64,000 nt of DNA from Aquanectria penicillioides (GCA_003415625.1 PYIU01000003.1:2852001-2916000), one strand, 5' to 3'; positions 10,736 through 23,143 are shown, counted from the first letter of the stretch. Numbers and translations: made by a program. The notes: generated by a model not told the origin, from the sequence alone.

Positions 10736-13700
10736 AGTGGCAGTCAATGGAAGGGGCGGGGGTTGTGCCGCCGAGTAGCCAGCGAGCAAGCGCTGGGCGT
10801 CGGCTCGATGGGATGTCAAAAGCAAGGACAACAAGTTTGTGTAACGTACCTAGCTACTACATATCAGATTCAGACACAACTACAAATGGCCTGGGTCAAA
10901 TGACGACACGACTGATTTGAACAAGTTAATTCGGTTCTCGATCCGATGCGTACCAATTGCGTGCTCAACCAGTGTGTCATAAAGTTGCAAGCAAAAGCGA
11001 GCCACATACCAAGACATGTCCCTCCCCCTTCTCCCGCCTCCGTCATTGAGCAAAACGGCTCTGTCTCGGTATAAAATGCTTGCGCCATGTTGCCGTCGAT
11101 ACGGAAAGGTCCCCCGGAAATGACACACCGAAAGGTGGAGCTGAAGCCCTCGGAGAGTGTCCCCGGTCGGCGCAGCGGATCCGCAGCTAATGAGCGTCCG
11201 CCTATATGGATGTAGCCTGCTCCTTGGCTTACGGGATAGCAATGCAGCAAGACAGGGACCTTGGTGTTGATGTCATGTCTTGGCTGGTTTGTGGGGGAGG
11301 AATGGATGCCCCCGATTGCATACACCCCCAAGGTAGAAAGGAGACACCGAGAAGCCCATGACATATTTAGACGTGGGGGCATATCAGCAAGATCGGGTGG
11401 CGGACCGTGGACGCGTGGCATTGATGCGTGTTTCTCTTGCGTTATTTTGCCGAAAGTCAATAACAGCAAGAGCATTGATTTGTTTTACGAGTAATGATAG
11501 GGGGGGTGGAGGTTTGGGCTGGTAGTTGGGTGATTATGAGCGCAGTGTGTTGACATGGTGTTGAATCGGCCGGATAATGGTGAGAAACATCTGCTTTCGG
11601 TGGCGGTCAGGAGAACAAAGTCCATCGGCATGCTCCTGATTTGGCAGATCTCCCAGCCCGAGCCAGGTTGAACCACAATTCCAGGACTCTGATTGCCGAG
11701 ATAGCTCTATGTCGAGAAGCAATATCTTCACCGCCGCTCTGGCCACTGTTGTAAAACAACACCACCAGGCATCCGAATATCGGAACGTGGCAGTCGTACT
11801 GGCAGCAGGACATTTTGTCATCCCAGGAGATCTGGGCTGCTTCTAGCCCGTTGAACGGCACGTGTCGTCTCTCTCGGCACAATTTGCCATGCAAGATTGT
11901 ACAGATACCATAGATATACTAGGCAGGTATCAATAGACCTGCCTGTTCAGGTCGAACCCAGACTTGGGTCACTGACCTTGTCGCCGTGTCCAGTGTTGAA
12001 TGGTGCAGGTGCCGCTGCATATTTCAATATTTGCATGGTCACCTATAACGATCATGTCTCAGATGTTTGGCAGTCTAGATTTCAGTGGGGGCAAGCATCC
12101 TATTCTTATTCATTTGGCAATGTCTAGATGCTTTCTTATTTCTCGGAGGCAGGCTTCAGGTTGATCAAGTTCCTGCCTAAACGAACCCTCAGGGCGCCTC
12201 AGGCTTCGGTTTGCTTTTCTGATTCAACATGTTATTGAGCCCTAACCGAAGTGTAGTATTGTTTGCGAGATTAGAACCAAGAATTTTGCGTCGATGCTGT
12301 GGATGAATGAACATTGTGAGTCTGTAACCGGCATTACCAAAACCTGCATTCCTGTGTTGTAGTTAGGTGCCCATGCGACAGCCAGCCTCATCCATCCATC
12401 CAGCCCATGCCAGGCCCCAACCCACTGCAGCTCTCCTTGGCGCACATAATAATCCACCACATCCCTCGTTGACGATGATATTTGTCGTTTCTCACCCTGC
12501 ATTGCGGGACGAATGACTCGTCATGTTGAGACTGACCTCCTTTCAATAACCTCTCCCTTCCCTCGCATGCCACACATGCCACACCATCAACTGGCTCCCT
12601 ACTTTTGTTGCCTGGGCGCCTAGACTTTGGCCACCTCAGCTAGCACCATAGCCCTTCTTCTAAGCATCCAGGGTGTGGGCGCCTTTGAAGCTGGTGCATG
12701 GCAGGCGAATCCAGGAACGTGGACACGGCGTCCAACCCATCCAATTCTCCGCAAAAAAAAGTGAATGATCCCCACACAATCATCTTCCGGGTCCCACTCT
12801 GCAGCTCCTTGGTGCTACGCCTCAGCAGGGGGCTGCCACGCTAGAACATGGGCAGCAGGAGGAAAGGGCCTGAGCGAAGTAGCAGAAGAAGACCCTGTTC
12901 AAGACGCTTCGACTCTGATCTGGCACCGGGGAAGAGCGGGAGAGCGGGATTGCGGGTAGAGGCATTGAGCAAGTCGTGTACGAGGGTGTCAGAGCGAGGG
13001 GATCAGAAACAAGGGGGGGAGGGCGATGATGAAAAGAAGGAAATAAACGGTGAGACGATTTGCGTGCCAACCACAGCGGTCCGTCCCCTGGCTGCTTGCT
13101 TCTTCTCCCATTTTCGCCGTTCGCTAGTTGTCATTATCCGGGAGCCTAAGAATACTTTGTGTTACCAGGATGTCGGGAGAGAGAAATAGCAAAGGGGGGG
13201 GCGGCAGGCGAGAGGACAGCAGATGCACAGTGACATAGAATTGGTAGAAGCTGAAGCTGGGGCTGATGGTGATGGGTGTTTGGATTGGTAGAGAGAGTCG
13301 ACATCACAACCACTCACCAGGCAAAAAAAAAGCCTAGACAGCAGGACGTTTAAGTTCGGCCTTGCCCAGGCCTTGCCCAGGCCTTGCCCATCCCGCTTAG
13401 AAGATGGAATAGGCACCGGAGTCAGCCAGGAGCATCCCATCATGCCCAGCCACAGTTCACCCAACCAGAAGAAAGGTGAACCGCAGTCCTACATGATACG
13501 AAGTACGAGTCCGGTTTGTATCTCGGAGAGTCGTTCTGTCCAAAGTACTTGCAGGATTCTCTCATCCACAGTTGCCCGGTTTCCGGCGGGAAATGCATAC
13601 ACTATGCCACCCCCTGTGTTTTGTTATGCTTCTCGTCTTCATACTGTCCCCTGTTTGTCAAGCTTCCTCTCGGCTGCCGCTGACCGGCCGGTGACAAACT

Positions 13701-16700
13701 TGCGCCCTGGGTCGAGCACTTACTGGTGGATAGAGCATGAGGAGGCCCATCTGTGGGAATCATTCACTCGGTGGTTCCTGCTCCCGTTTCGGAGACCATT
13801 TCGGAGACCTGGTCGGAAACGTGGATATACCTGTTGAACGGACCAGGGGTGGTGGGCATCCCGCTGCTAGTACCTACGCCCCAGCATAATTTTGCGACCC
13901 CCTGGCCTCATCTCGCCTTTCTGGAAGAAAATTCCATGGGGAAGGGACATTTGTACCGAGTCAAGCTCATCCTAGTACATTGGTCCTTGTGCACTGTAGC
14001 GCGCGGATCGACTCCCGGCATCAATTTCCTTTCTCCGGGGGCGCAGGAGCCCTGATCGCCATCTTACACCTTCGCCTCACGAGCTGCCTTTCTCCTGATT
14101 TGGCAGGAGTAGCCGCTTTGCTGCTTGGTCACAGCCACATCCGCGAAAGGAATTTCATAATTCAAGTAGTTTGTGCACGATGGGAGCATCGATACAAGGG
14201 GAGAGAGAACACTGCAGATCGAGAAAGATGTTTCCTCTTTCCGCTCCAAAGCAACACTCCTGCAGGACAGTCTTTCGGCAACCGACCTGCAGTCGGCTTG
14301 ACTTGCAACCCTGGGTGACCAACGGGGTTATCGTTGAGGCGCATCGACAGTGCTAGAGCTTAATGAAGGAGTTGGAGGGCACAAGAGCTCAGCCTACCTG
14401 AATCGTGGCTCAATCGGCGTCGACGCGCGCCCGCCAATATTGAGAAAAGGAAAAAAAAGGTCTGGATTGGACCAAAGAAGCAGGTGCTGTACGTGGACAA
14501 AACAACGTAGGAGTTAGATTACCATTAGAAGGGCCAAAGATAAGAGCCCAAAGGTCGTGTCGGCGCTATGGTTGGAGAAGCCGGGAAAGTGTGGACTTGG
14601 ATAGCTAAAATCAGGCCATCCCGTGCGTCTACCAACAGGCGACTACCGAAGCACAGGTTGCTTCCTGTTTATTTGTCTTAGGACATGCCAGTTTGTGTAG
14701 CGTAACCGCATCCCCAGAAGGCCGGTAAATTTTTCGTCTCCTGCCGACAAGAGGTAGTATCGGCTTGGTGGAGTGGGTGGGATGAATCATGGGTTTGACG
14801 GCGTATGGGAGGGCCCTGGCAGCGAGGTGTTCCAGAAGGAAAGTCGCCGTCTATACTACCCAGCGACCCCATGCCTAACGCCCATCGAAATACCAGGACA
14901 ATTCCCCTTGTCCTGGCTCCCCGACCCCCCACGTCCTCGGTTCTTTTTCTGGTGTGCTTGTTTCCTCTGTCTCTGGCCCGGTTGCTGCTTTCCTAGCTCC
15001 GTAGGTTGTCCCGGGAGTGATTGCCCTCACATCTGGTACTACAAGCACTTTAGCCCGCAGTGGATATCGATGGGCTGTGGACCTGTATGCGGTTGTGTAA
15101 TAGTGATTGCGACGGCCTGGCCGACTTGGACCTCCCTGGCGTGGTACTCCCTGTTCCTATCTCTGATTGCTGCCCTGTCTCCTTGCCCGTTAGTCCGGCT
15201 CGTCCATCTCTCATCACGGCTCCTGTCATCCTCTCTAGCTGTCCCTGACTAAGGGCCAGAAAGAAGGTCGCAATACACTCACGCCCCCGGCTCCAACTTG
15301 GGGCTGCCTAGTCCCAAATTCTGGCTTGGCTGTCTCTCCCCCGGACTGCCACATTTCAAGTTTCTCAAGCCAGGGCAAGTCGGGCCAAGGACAACTCCAC
15401 ACCCCCCCTTCCAATCGTCAGCTCCTTGCCTCTCCCACGACGTGTCAGAACCTCAGCCTTCCTTCGGAAGCTGACCTGAAGAGCCCTGCTCCGTCCGGCT
15501 GGATGCAATCAGCCCGATAATACCTCCGATGCAATCGTTGGGTGGTTGGTGTTGCTTCCAATTGTTTCCCCTTGATGTGGCTTCATCAAGTCGCAATAAA
15601 GGAACGGGGAGTTATTGGTCTGAGGTTGATCGGGGCTAGTGTCGGTACCCCAGAGACGCTTTTTGTTGGACTGGGGATAAACTTGTCTTGGCTTGGGCAC
15701 CGTCTCGTCCACACACACACGCAGCCCTAGAGTCAGGGACGGATGCCATGCCTCAGGTACATTGCGTACGTCGTGCGTATGTACAGTACAACAGTACCTG
15801 CCGGTGCTGCGAAATGCGATGCGTCCCTACCAAGTCCGGGATCCAAGGTGGTCCAACAGAACAAGGATGGCGGTTGGTATGGGACGGAAACGATGAGTCT
15901 TCCGTGTCGAGGAGAAGTGGGTGAGGAGGTACGTAGCTGGTCGAAACCGGTACCTCCGTTGTTTGTACCAGGGTCGACGCCAGGGCTTTCTTCCCGTTCC
16001 GTTCCCCAGGTTTTTTCTGCTCCCGTGCCTTGTGTCTTGGGCTTGGTGCTTCGTGCTTCGCCAGTCATCGTCTCGCCTCGCCACGGGTCTTGGCCCTGTC
16101 GTAGTTTGGCTGGGTTGTTGTTGCCGCCATCGTCGTCGTTTGCCCCGGTCCGCCGTGAGTGGTTCTGACTGAGACTCCCACTTGCCTCCTTCCTGCCTGC
16201 CTTTAATAAATAAGCTATTCCTCCTCGCTCCTTCCTTCTTTCTTCTCTTCCCCCGGACTTTCCGTACCTGCCTCGATTCAACCTTGGAATATCTTGCCAG
16301 TTTTATTTGGTCGTACTGTATCGTATTCTACCTCAACATCAAGTTCATTTGCCTCCCTCTTCAACTCCCACACTCAATCACAGTCTTCTTCAAGATCTCG
16401 TTTTGCACTCGGATTCCAGTTGTTAGGTCGATTTTTGCAAATTTCTAAGGAAACAGCTCCACCCGATTCCTGATTCTCGCGTTTCCTCGCAATACCTCCC
16501 CCAACAACTTGGCTCGAGCGACCAGATACGCCTCTTGGACACTTCCTGTGGTCCCCACCTGCACAGCTTCACGTTTACGGACAACTACCGTCCCCAACAC
16601 TTCATCCCGTCACCATCACTGGCCAGTAGTCTCCGTCCCTTACCCACAAATTACCCAAGTACAAGATTTCATGTATGTATAATTCGACCGGTTATGCAAT

Positions 16701-16757
16701 CAAACATGTCTACTCACATTTACCAAACGCAGCCTGTCATCCCCCGTCTCATTCAAA
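10736..16757. other. Long gene-poor region
   Basis: Six kilobases without a supportable gene. The longest frame, 201 codons on the minus strand (11475-10870), has no recognisable domain and no intron-phase support. Other frames of 100-160 codons on the + strand are Cys/Pro/Ser-rich and random in appearance. The stretch holds an exact 3 x 11-nt repeat at 13358-13390. From about 16190 it becomes pyrimidine-rich on the + strand, like a 5' leader for the small ORF at 16758. Distal regulatory DNA or a diverged gene cannot be excluded. Confidence 0.5.
13358..13390. repeat. Exact 3 x 11-nt tandem repeat
   Basis: Three perfect copies of GGCCTTGCCCA in otherwise non-repetitive intergenic DNA. Confidence 0.9.
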
Positions 16758-16994
16758 ATGCCGGGTACTCTTGCAACCTCGTCGTTGGCCGTCCCATCAT
16801 CCCCTCGAAACCTGAGATTGGTCACCCCGCAAGACCTATACACCAGCATCAATGCCACCCTCACATCCAAGGACAACCGTCCTTCGACCCCAGTTCATCA
16901 CATTCAGGAAGATGACTATGCCGTCCCGGCGCCTCCGCCACCTAGCCCAGTCAGCTTCAGACCCGAACATTGGCCCACGTCGATTCGCCGCTGA
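16758..16994 (+). CDS. Possible small proline-rich protein, 78 aa
   Basis: Unrecognised. Seen: an ATG in strong context (TTCAAAATGCC) after roughly 550 bases of pyrimidine-rich sequence typical of a fungal 5' leader. A plausible leader intron precedes it (GTATGT at about 16674 to ACGCAG at 16732). The predicted protein starts MPGTLATSSLAVPSSPRNLR, continues with VTPQDLYTSINATL and ends with a VPAPPPPSPV proline stretch and an IRR tail. It has no signal peptide or membrane segment. The residue composition is more protein-like than that of surrounding frames. It could be a real orphan gene, an upstream exon of something broken, or chance. Confidence 0.4.
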   Translation: MPGTLATSSLAVPSSPRNLRLVTPQDLYTSINATLTSKDNRPSTPVHHIQEDDYAVPAPPPPSPVSFRPEHWPTSIRR

Positions 16995-18523
16995 GCTGCG
17001 TCTCTCCCGGACAAGATGTCACACCGCGTCGACCATGCCCCGCCTCCACATTGCATGCAACGTGTGAAGGTTCCAGGGCTGGCTGGGAAGACGACGCTTG
17101 TATCCATGCATTTCTTGTACAGCTGGCGTTAACTTTAGGGAATCGTGCTGAACTGGTCTGGAGTCTGGGGCAACAAGGGGAGTGTGCTGCTGGTAATGGA
17201 GAGGAGGGAATACATTCGGCAATGCACTGTAACACAAGCAGCAGGAATGGATGTGCAAATTTAGGAGAGGGCGCATGGTACAGGGATTAAAAAAAAAGTG
17301 TATGGTTTCTCTTTTCGTTTGTTCTTTTTTCTTTCGGACAGGTAGCATTGAGGCGACCCATTAGGTTTGTTGCCGCCAAATAGTTTGTGAATCACATCCT
17401 ACAAAATTCTTGCTATGCCATCAACCTGTGACATGCTTCCAGGAGAAATCCACAAAGTCAGCCTGGTTGCTTCGAGCATCCGAGGCACCACGTTTGTAAG
17501 CGGGTTGGCCATCTACCTCGATGTGATGTGCATCAAGAAACTAGCAAGTACAAGTGTGTGGCGTGCAGAAAGGGCCTGTGTAACAAGGTCTCGGGTGACC
17601 AGGCTTCGATATTACAGCACAAACCTCTGGGGCTGAATGGTGTAAAGTCTGTGATTGCCAGAGATTGGTGACGAGACCAGCGAAAACAGGAAACCTTTCT
17701 GAATTGGCTGTCACCTGTGACTCACGAGCACTCAAATGAGAGGGGACCTAGGAACAAGAACCGAGGGTCGGAGCAACCGCTGAGGTTTGGATGTTAGTCT
17801 GGGGTCGCGTGAGAAAGGTGAATGATCCCCAGAAGGTCGTGTTTGTAATCCGGCCACAGCCGACCTCGGAAGTGAAGTACGTATATAATGGTCTCCGGTA
17901 TACGCCGCGATTAGGCCTCCTACAAGCCGCGGAACAAAGAATAATCAAATTGAATGGGATAACAAGGTACCTCACAAAGATTAGAAACATGTGGTTGTCC
18001 GGGGGGAAGCGCTCAGAACCATCAGCCGGCGCAACCACATGCTTCGGCTTGGCGGACCTACAGTAGCAGACGATGCACTTGAGGCGAAGCCCCGTTAGAT
18101 GCAAGCAGCCCTGTGCTAATCGTATATGTTCACTAGCGTTAAATTTTCGCGTTTTCCGAAACAGGCTCGTGGTGTTGACCCAAATGCCCGCCCACTTTAC
18201 GCGCTGGCAACACGTCCGAACGCGCATGGTCGCGTCGCTGGGCCCGCTGAATGTCTCGTTTCCCCCAGCGACGCAACATCCCTACTATTATCTCCATCCT
18301 TACGATTTCCTCCACTTGAGAGAACCTCATTTTCCATCCCACTTTCCTCAACATCGACAATCGCCTGCCCTTTCTTTGCTTCTTTCCAACTACAGGAGCC
18401 TGCTCTGCACCACAACACACCACAACATCGCGAATTCCCTCCTAGTGCACTTCACGAAGAGGCAGCTGCATCCTGACTGCTTTCTGATTGCCTAGCGCCA
18501 TCAAAAGGGAGAAATTTCTCAAG
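16995..18523. other. Spacer and promoter of the Cdt1-like gene
   Basis: About 1.5 kb without a credible gene. Frames of up to 159 codons on the minus strand lack recognisable features. The last 400 bases carry G1/S-type motifs and a pyrimidine-rich leader for the Cdt1-like gene. Confidence 0.5.
18145..18225. promoter_or_regulatory. Candidate MBF/E2F-like motif cluster upstream of cdt1
   Basis: Seen: TTTCGCGTTT at 18145-18154 and two ACGCGC motifs at 18199-18204 and 18220-18225, 300-380 bp before the start codon. Known: fungal MBF binds ACGCG-type MCB elements of G1/S genes and E2F-type sites read TTTSGCG. Inferred: cell-cycle control of the Cdt1-like gene. Short motifs like these also occur by chance. 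Confidence 0.4.
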
Positions 18524-19971
18524 ATGCCTCGACCAGCCAAGCGCAACCTTGCTGCCACGGCCACCGCAGGCCAACGCATCAGCAGTTTTGCCCGTGTCTC
18601 CAAAGGCCAAGCCCCCCCGATGCTGCTGTCAAGAAAATTTCCGTCGACCCTACCCCGACTATAACCACGGTTACTACGAGAAAGCGAAAGGCAGAGCAGG
18701 AAGCACACCCCCAAGTTGCTTCTCGGACTGTTTCATTTCCTCCCAGCAGCGACGATGAAATCATTCCCAGGAAACGCACTCGTCGGCAAGAACCCGAACC
18801 TACCACTCCTCAATCAGTTCGAGCCATCGTAAAAGGCAAACGCACAGCAAAGGTTACGCCGTCGAGAGCAGCGACGGCTCACAAGCCCAGTGAGTCGACT
18901 ATCATTTCGACGACGAGACGACAGGGCAAGACTGTCCAAACAAAGCTCGACAGTGTTTTCAAGAACTTAAATAAATCAGAGGACGACAAAGAAAACACGC
19001 TTGCTCCGCATCTAGTCGATTTGGTCAATCTACACCGGGCCTTTGTCAAAACTATCATGATCCACTTTGCCCACAACGGCACTGCAGCTCCTGTCGACAT
19101 TCGTACCATTGCCCCAAATATTTCGCGATCCTGGGGAAAGCGACGGGTTACAATCGAGGACATTCGTCGGTGCATTGCCATTCAAACGTCTGCCAAGCAT
19201 GGCACAATCTCCCCTTTCATTGTTTCTGATTATGGAAGAGGAAAAGTCTGTGTCGAGTTGGCCCCTTGTGAAGATGCCAGGCCCATCAATGAGGGTCGCC
19301 TTTACAGACAGTTTGAGGAGAATCTTGAAGCGCTCCGTGCAGAGAAAGCTACTGATGAAATGGCTGATGTGGATATCCCAATGGGCAGCCTTTCGCTGGG
19401 CGATCTACCTCAAGTTGCTATTACGACTATGAGTACTGGCACCTCGACCAACCCATTGCTTTGCAAAGGCCAGCGGGCACTTTCTGACCTCAAGAATGGC
19501 ATCGCTACTAAGCAGCAGGAGAAGGAAGCTAAGCAGGCTGCCGTTTCCAAGGATCCTCTTCTGAACCCTGATGGCACAAAAATGGGCCTTCTCGACCGCC
19601 TCCGCATGAAGCAGCTCGCCAAGGCCAATGAGCCACTTCCCCCTTCAGGTCCTGAGCTCCAACGTCGGGCAGCCCTCAACCGTGTTGCAGATGTGTCTGC
19701 TACCATCTCCATGCTTAGTCTCTCGAACCCTATGTCCCTACCCCGTCAGGCCTTCACCATGGCCGTGATTACGGAAAAGCTCAAGGACTCTCTTCGTGTG
19801 CCCATGTCCAAGGAAGAGGGCAGCACGTGTATTCGACTAATCGCTCAAGAAGTGGCACCAGAGTGGTTGCGAATCGTTACTATCGGGGGCAGGGAAAATG
19901 TAGTCGTACAGAGAAACGCTCAACCCGTGGACCGGGTCATTCAAGAGCGTGTTCAAAAGTTGTTGGGTTAA
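18524..19971 (+). CDS. Cdt1-like DNA replication licensing factor (one frame break)
   Basis: Resembles fungal proteins with the Cdt1 C-terminal winged-helix domain. Cdt1 helps load MCM2-7 at origins in the nucleus. Single exon, 482 aa after repair. Seen: basic NLS-like runs (TRKRKAEQE, PRKRTRRQE), a PIP-like box QTKLDSVF at residues 139-146, a KEN box at 156-158, a folded middle (LVNLHRAFVKTIMIHFAHNG), the segment MGLLDRLRMKQLAKANEPLP and a C-terminal winged-helix-like end (CIRLIAQEVAPEWLRIVTIG). The reading frame starting MPRPAKRNLAATATAGQRIS shifts at the C7 run 18612-18618, where an eighth C restores continuity. The ATG at 18524 is the only start matching the basic N-terminus. Possible MBF-type sites lie upstream. 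Confidence 0.8.
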
Positions 19972-20943
19972 GACTCAAATGCCCGTGAGGAGAATTTTCT
20001 TGTCTGGAGGGAGCATGTTGTTGAATCTATGGATACCCATGACTGAAGGAGTTGGTCTTACGTTCCGGGGGACTTGACATTCTGCGTTGTCATTGATCAT
20101 TGTCCTGTTGCATTTGCATAGCATTGGCTGGCGTTAGGGTGTTTACACGAATACCATACTTGATAAAGTCAGACTGTACAGTCACATACGTGGTTAGAAA
20201 CTGAATAAATTAATGACAAACAACATGACTGCACCTTTAGGTAGTCATAGAGCTCCTGAATCGGCCTTGCTGATAACAATCCAAGCGGGATAATCGATAA
20301 GTTGGCCGATCTTGAACGGAACAGGCCGAGGTTGATACCGGAAAAAGTGGGTCTCCCCCGGGGAGACCGAACCTTCTCGGAAACATGCTTCCGCTTTGAG
20401 ATCTCGAATTTCTTTCATTGAGTACGTTCAAATTTATAGGATTGTTGGAAAAATAAATTGTTGAAGACCGAATGCTCGAGTAGTATTGCTAGGTGCTTAG
20501 ATCTATCACAATAATCAAGTTATGTCGGCCTTGACCCCCGTCTTTCCGATGTTCCGGTGTCGGGGCACATCCACCAAAGCCGGACACAGCGGGGGTGTTG
20601 GTAGCTAGAAAGGTGGAACTATCGGCCATACGCGCCAATCTGACGAGCTGGATTAGATGAGAGCTGGGGGAGGTACGAAAATTAGGTGCCGGGGTGCGGA
20701 GGGTGGGCTCGTTGGATGTAGACTCAAAACAGGTTGCTGGTGCTCTTTTGCGGGGGGGGTGGTCATCTCCTCCCCTTCTCCATTTCTCATCGTGTCTATT
20801 GACTCATTATGACTGTTATCCCAGACGGATACATCACTTTCTTAAGTGAGATGTGAAAGAGTCGAGGTCTACTTTGAGGCCTTTGGTTATAAGAAAGAGA
20901 ATTGGTGAGGAACAGAGAACCTCTCCCATGATTCCATGATACA
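19972..20943. other. Spacer between the Cdt1-like gene and the MFS gene
   Basis: About 970 bp. AT-richer than its surroundings in its first half (Cdt1 3' UTR). The second half is the MFS upstream region. No gene or repeat recognised. Confidence 0.5.
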
Positions 20944-23143
20944 ATGACCGTCATGAAGACGAGCAGCGACAAACCCTCAAGGAGCAGGCGCTCTTCGTCA
21001 TCTTCGAGCACTACAGAGTCGAATTCAGACGGGATCACTCGTGCTCTGAGTGAAAGCAACATACACCGAGCGACATCTCACATCTCGGGCCCGGATGTCC
21101 TCGAACCCCATCCCTCCCCTGTCCCACCGGGAAAGGATCGACCGTACCAAGAGGCGGGGGACGAGATATTCGACCGAGTTTCACGGGACCGAAAGAACGC
21201 AATCGTAGCAGTCTTGTCATTCATGGCATTTCTTTCACCAATTTCGAGCACATCTGTACTGGCGGCGATTCCTGAAGTGGCCAAGACTTACAACACGACT
21301 GGAAGCGTCATCAATGCGAGCAATGCCGCATACATGGTTGTTATGGCTGTGTCTCCTGTGATATGGGGGCCTATGAGCCAAGTCTTTGGAAGACGGCCTG
21401 TAAGTCTAGTCGATTTCTCTTACACCTTTGTGCTCCTCGTAGCAAATATGCGGTGCCCTCTGCGATCCAGGTCGTAGAGAAATAGGTACAGTGGAAAACT
21501 TCCGACATTTGATCGGCCTGAATCGCAGGTTCCATCCCAAACATAACTCAAAAGGAGCAACGGACAATGTATGTGCAAGAAACTAACTAGTTGCATAGGT
21601 GGCATTGTCCACAGCCATCGTGTTCCTGCTTCTCAGCGTTGGGACAGCACTGGCACCGAATTTAGCCTCGTTCATTTTCTTCAGAGCTGCCTCGGCCTTT
21701 GGAGGAACAACTCCTATCCTCATCGGCCCTGCATGTATTGGGTAAGTGATTGAACAAACTATGTATTGTCCCGTTTAGTTATCCCTCCCAACCACGGTTT
21801 CGTTTCTCTTTTTTTTTTTTCTTTCCTTTTTTCCTAAACAGAAGCTCTCAAAGTTTTCGGCTGCATGGATGCTTCTCGAGTATTGGTGTTTACTTACGCG
21901 GCCTGGCATTGGTGAAAACTTGTCTAATCAATATGAGTCTGGTTCTGGATTTGGTGTGAATGAAGAAGGCGGTCCCATATCTCGATACCTCGCATTGAGA
22001 GACAAAAGTGAACACGACTGACACGACGGCAGCGACATATATCGCCCTACAGAGCGAGGGACAGCTATGGGATGGTTCCTGACTGGAACACTGGTCGGAC
22101 CCGCGTTTGGGCCGTTCCTCGGAGGAATCATTGTGACCTACACATCCTGGAGGGCAATTTTCTGGCTTCAGACGGCCCTGGCAGCCGTGGGGGTGTTGGG
22201 CGTCTTCTTCGTGGTGATTGAGACGGCGCATCACAAGAAGATTGCCGACTTGGAGGGATACTCGCAATGGGACAAGACAAAGGCCATCTTGAGCATGATC
22301 AGCCCGATGCGAGTGCTGCTGCTGTTCCGATACAGGAACATCGCGCTGGTGGCAGGGGGCAGCGCGTCTCTGACCTGGAACATGTACAGTTTGCTCACGC
22401 CAATCCGGTATGTCCTCAATCCACGTTTTCACCTAGAGACACCCCTCGTATCGGGTCTTTTCTATCTGGCCCCCGGCTTTGGATACCTACTGGGCACGTT
22501 TGTGGGCGGCCGGTGGGCCGATTACACGGTCAAGCAGTGGATCAAGAAGCGCAATGGAGTCCGAATTCCAGAGGACCGCCTGCGGTCGTGCGTGCCATTC
22601 ATGGGAGTCGTGCTCCCGGGCAGCATGCTCATCTACGGATGGACCGTGGACCAGGCGGTCGGCGGGATCCCGGTTCCCGTCATCGCCATGTTTGTTCAGG
22701 GCGTAGCGCAGCTGTTCTGCTTCCCGTCCTACAACACCTACTGCATCGACGTGATGCCCGGGCAGGGGGCCGAGGTGGCGGCAACCAACTTCTTCCTCCG
22801 GTATTTGATGGGCTGCGTGGCGTCGGCCGTGGTGCTCCCGGCAGTGCAGGGGATCGGTATCGGCTGGTTCTCCACAGTCTCGGCCGCGTATTTGATCGCG
22901 TCGGCACTGGGAACCATGGCCGTGGTCCGATGGGGGAAGCAATGGCGAGAGGGCACGTCATCAAAGCTGGAGACACAGAAGTTGAAGAGGCAAGCACAGC
23001 GAGACCAACAACGTCAAGTAGAAGTCATGCCAGGGGCAAAGCCAGATGCAGAGAAGGTGGCAAAGGCGGCTGATGTGGAGGCTGGAGGAGGAGGAGGAGG
23101 AGGAGGAGGAGGAGGACGTGACAGCAGGGATGGCGAGAAGTGA
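20944..23143 (+). CDS. MFS transporter, DHA1 drug:H+ antiporter type
   Basis: Twelve-helix major facilitator of the fungal DHA1 (Qdr/polyamine-type) group, probably a plasma-membrane proton antiporter. The substrate cannot be read from sequence. Three exons (20944-21399, 21599-21741, 22033-23143; 569 aa). The introns are long, 199 and 291 nt, with a perfect ACTAAC branch site in the first. Seen: a Ser-rich cytoplasmic N-terminus, first helix at VAVLSFMAFLSPISSTSVLA, the loop 2-3 signature GPMSQVFGRRP, DIYRPTERGTAMGWFL, and antiporter motif C GTLVGPAFGPFLGG. The C-terminal tail is charged and contains an 11-Gly run from a GGA repeat. The frame is intact throughout. No biosynthetic genes are nearby. 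Confidence 0.9.
23084..23115 (+). repeat. GGA trinucleotide repeat (poly-Gly in the MFS C-terminus)
   Basis: Eleven consecutive Gly codons, essentially all GGA, in the cytoplasmic tail of the transporter. Length variation would not alter the reading frame. Confidence 0.85.

Noticed and set aside
10870..11475. 201-codon minus-strand frame starting MLLLLLTFG, possible secreted protein
   Set aside because: The hydrophobic start is too short and followed by no cleavage-like region; residue use looks random and no intron or homology supports it.
22267..23073. 268-codon frame overlapping the third MFS exon
   Set aside because: Shadow frame of a clearly real membrane-transporter exon.
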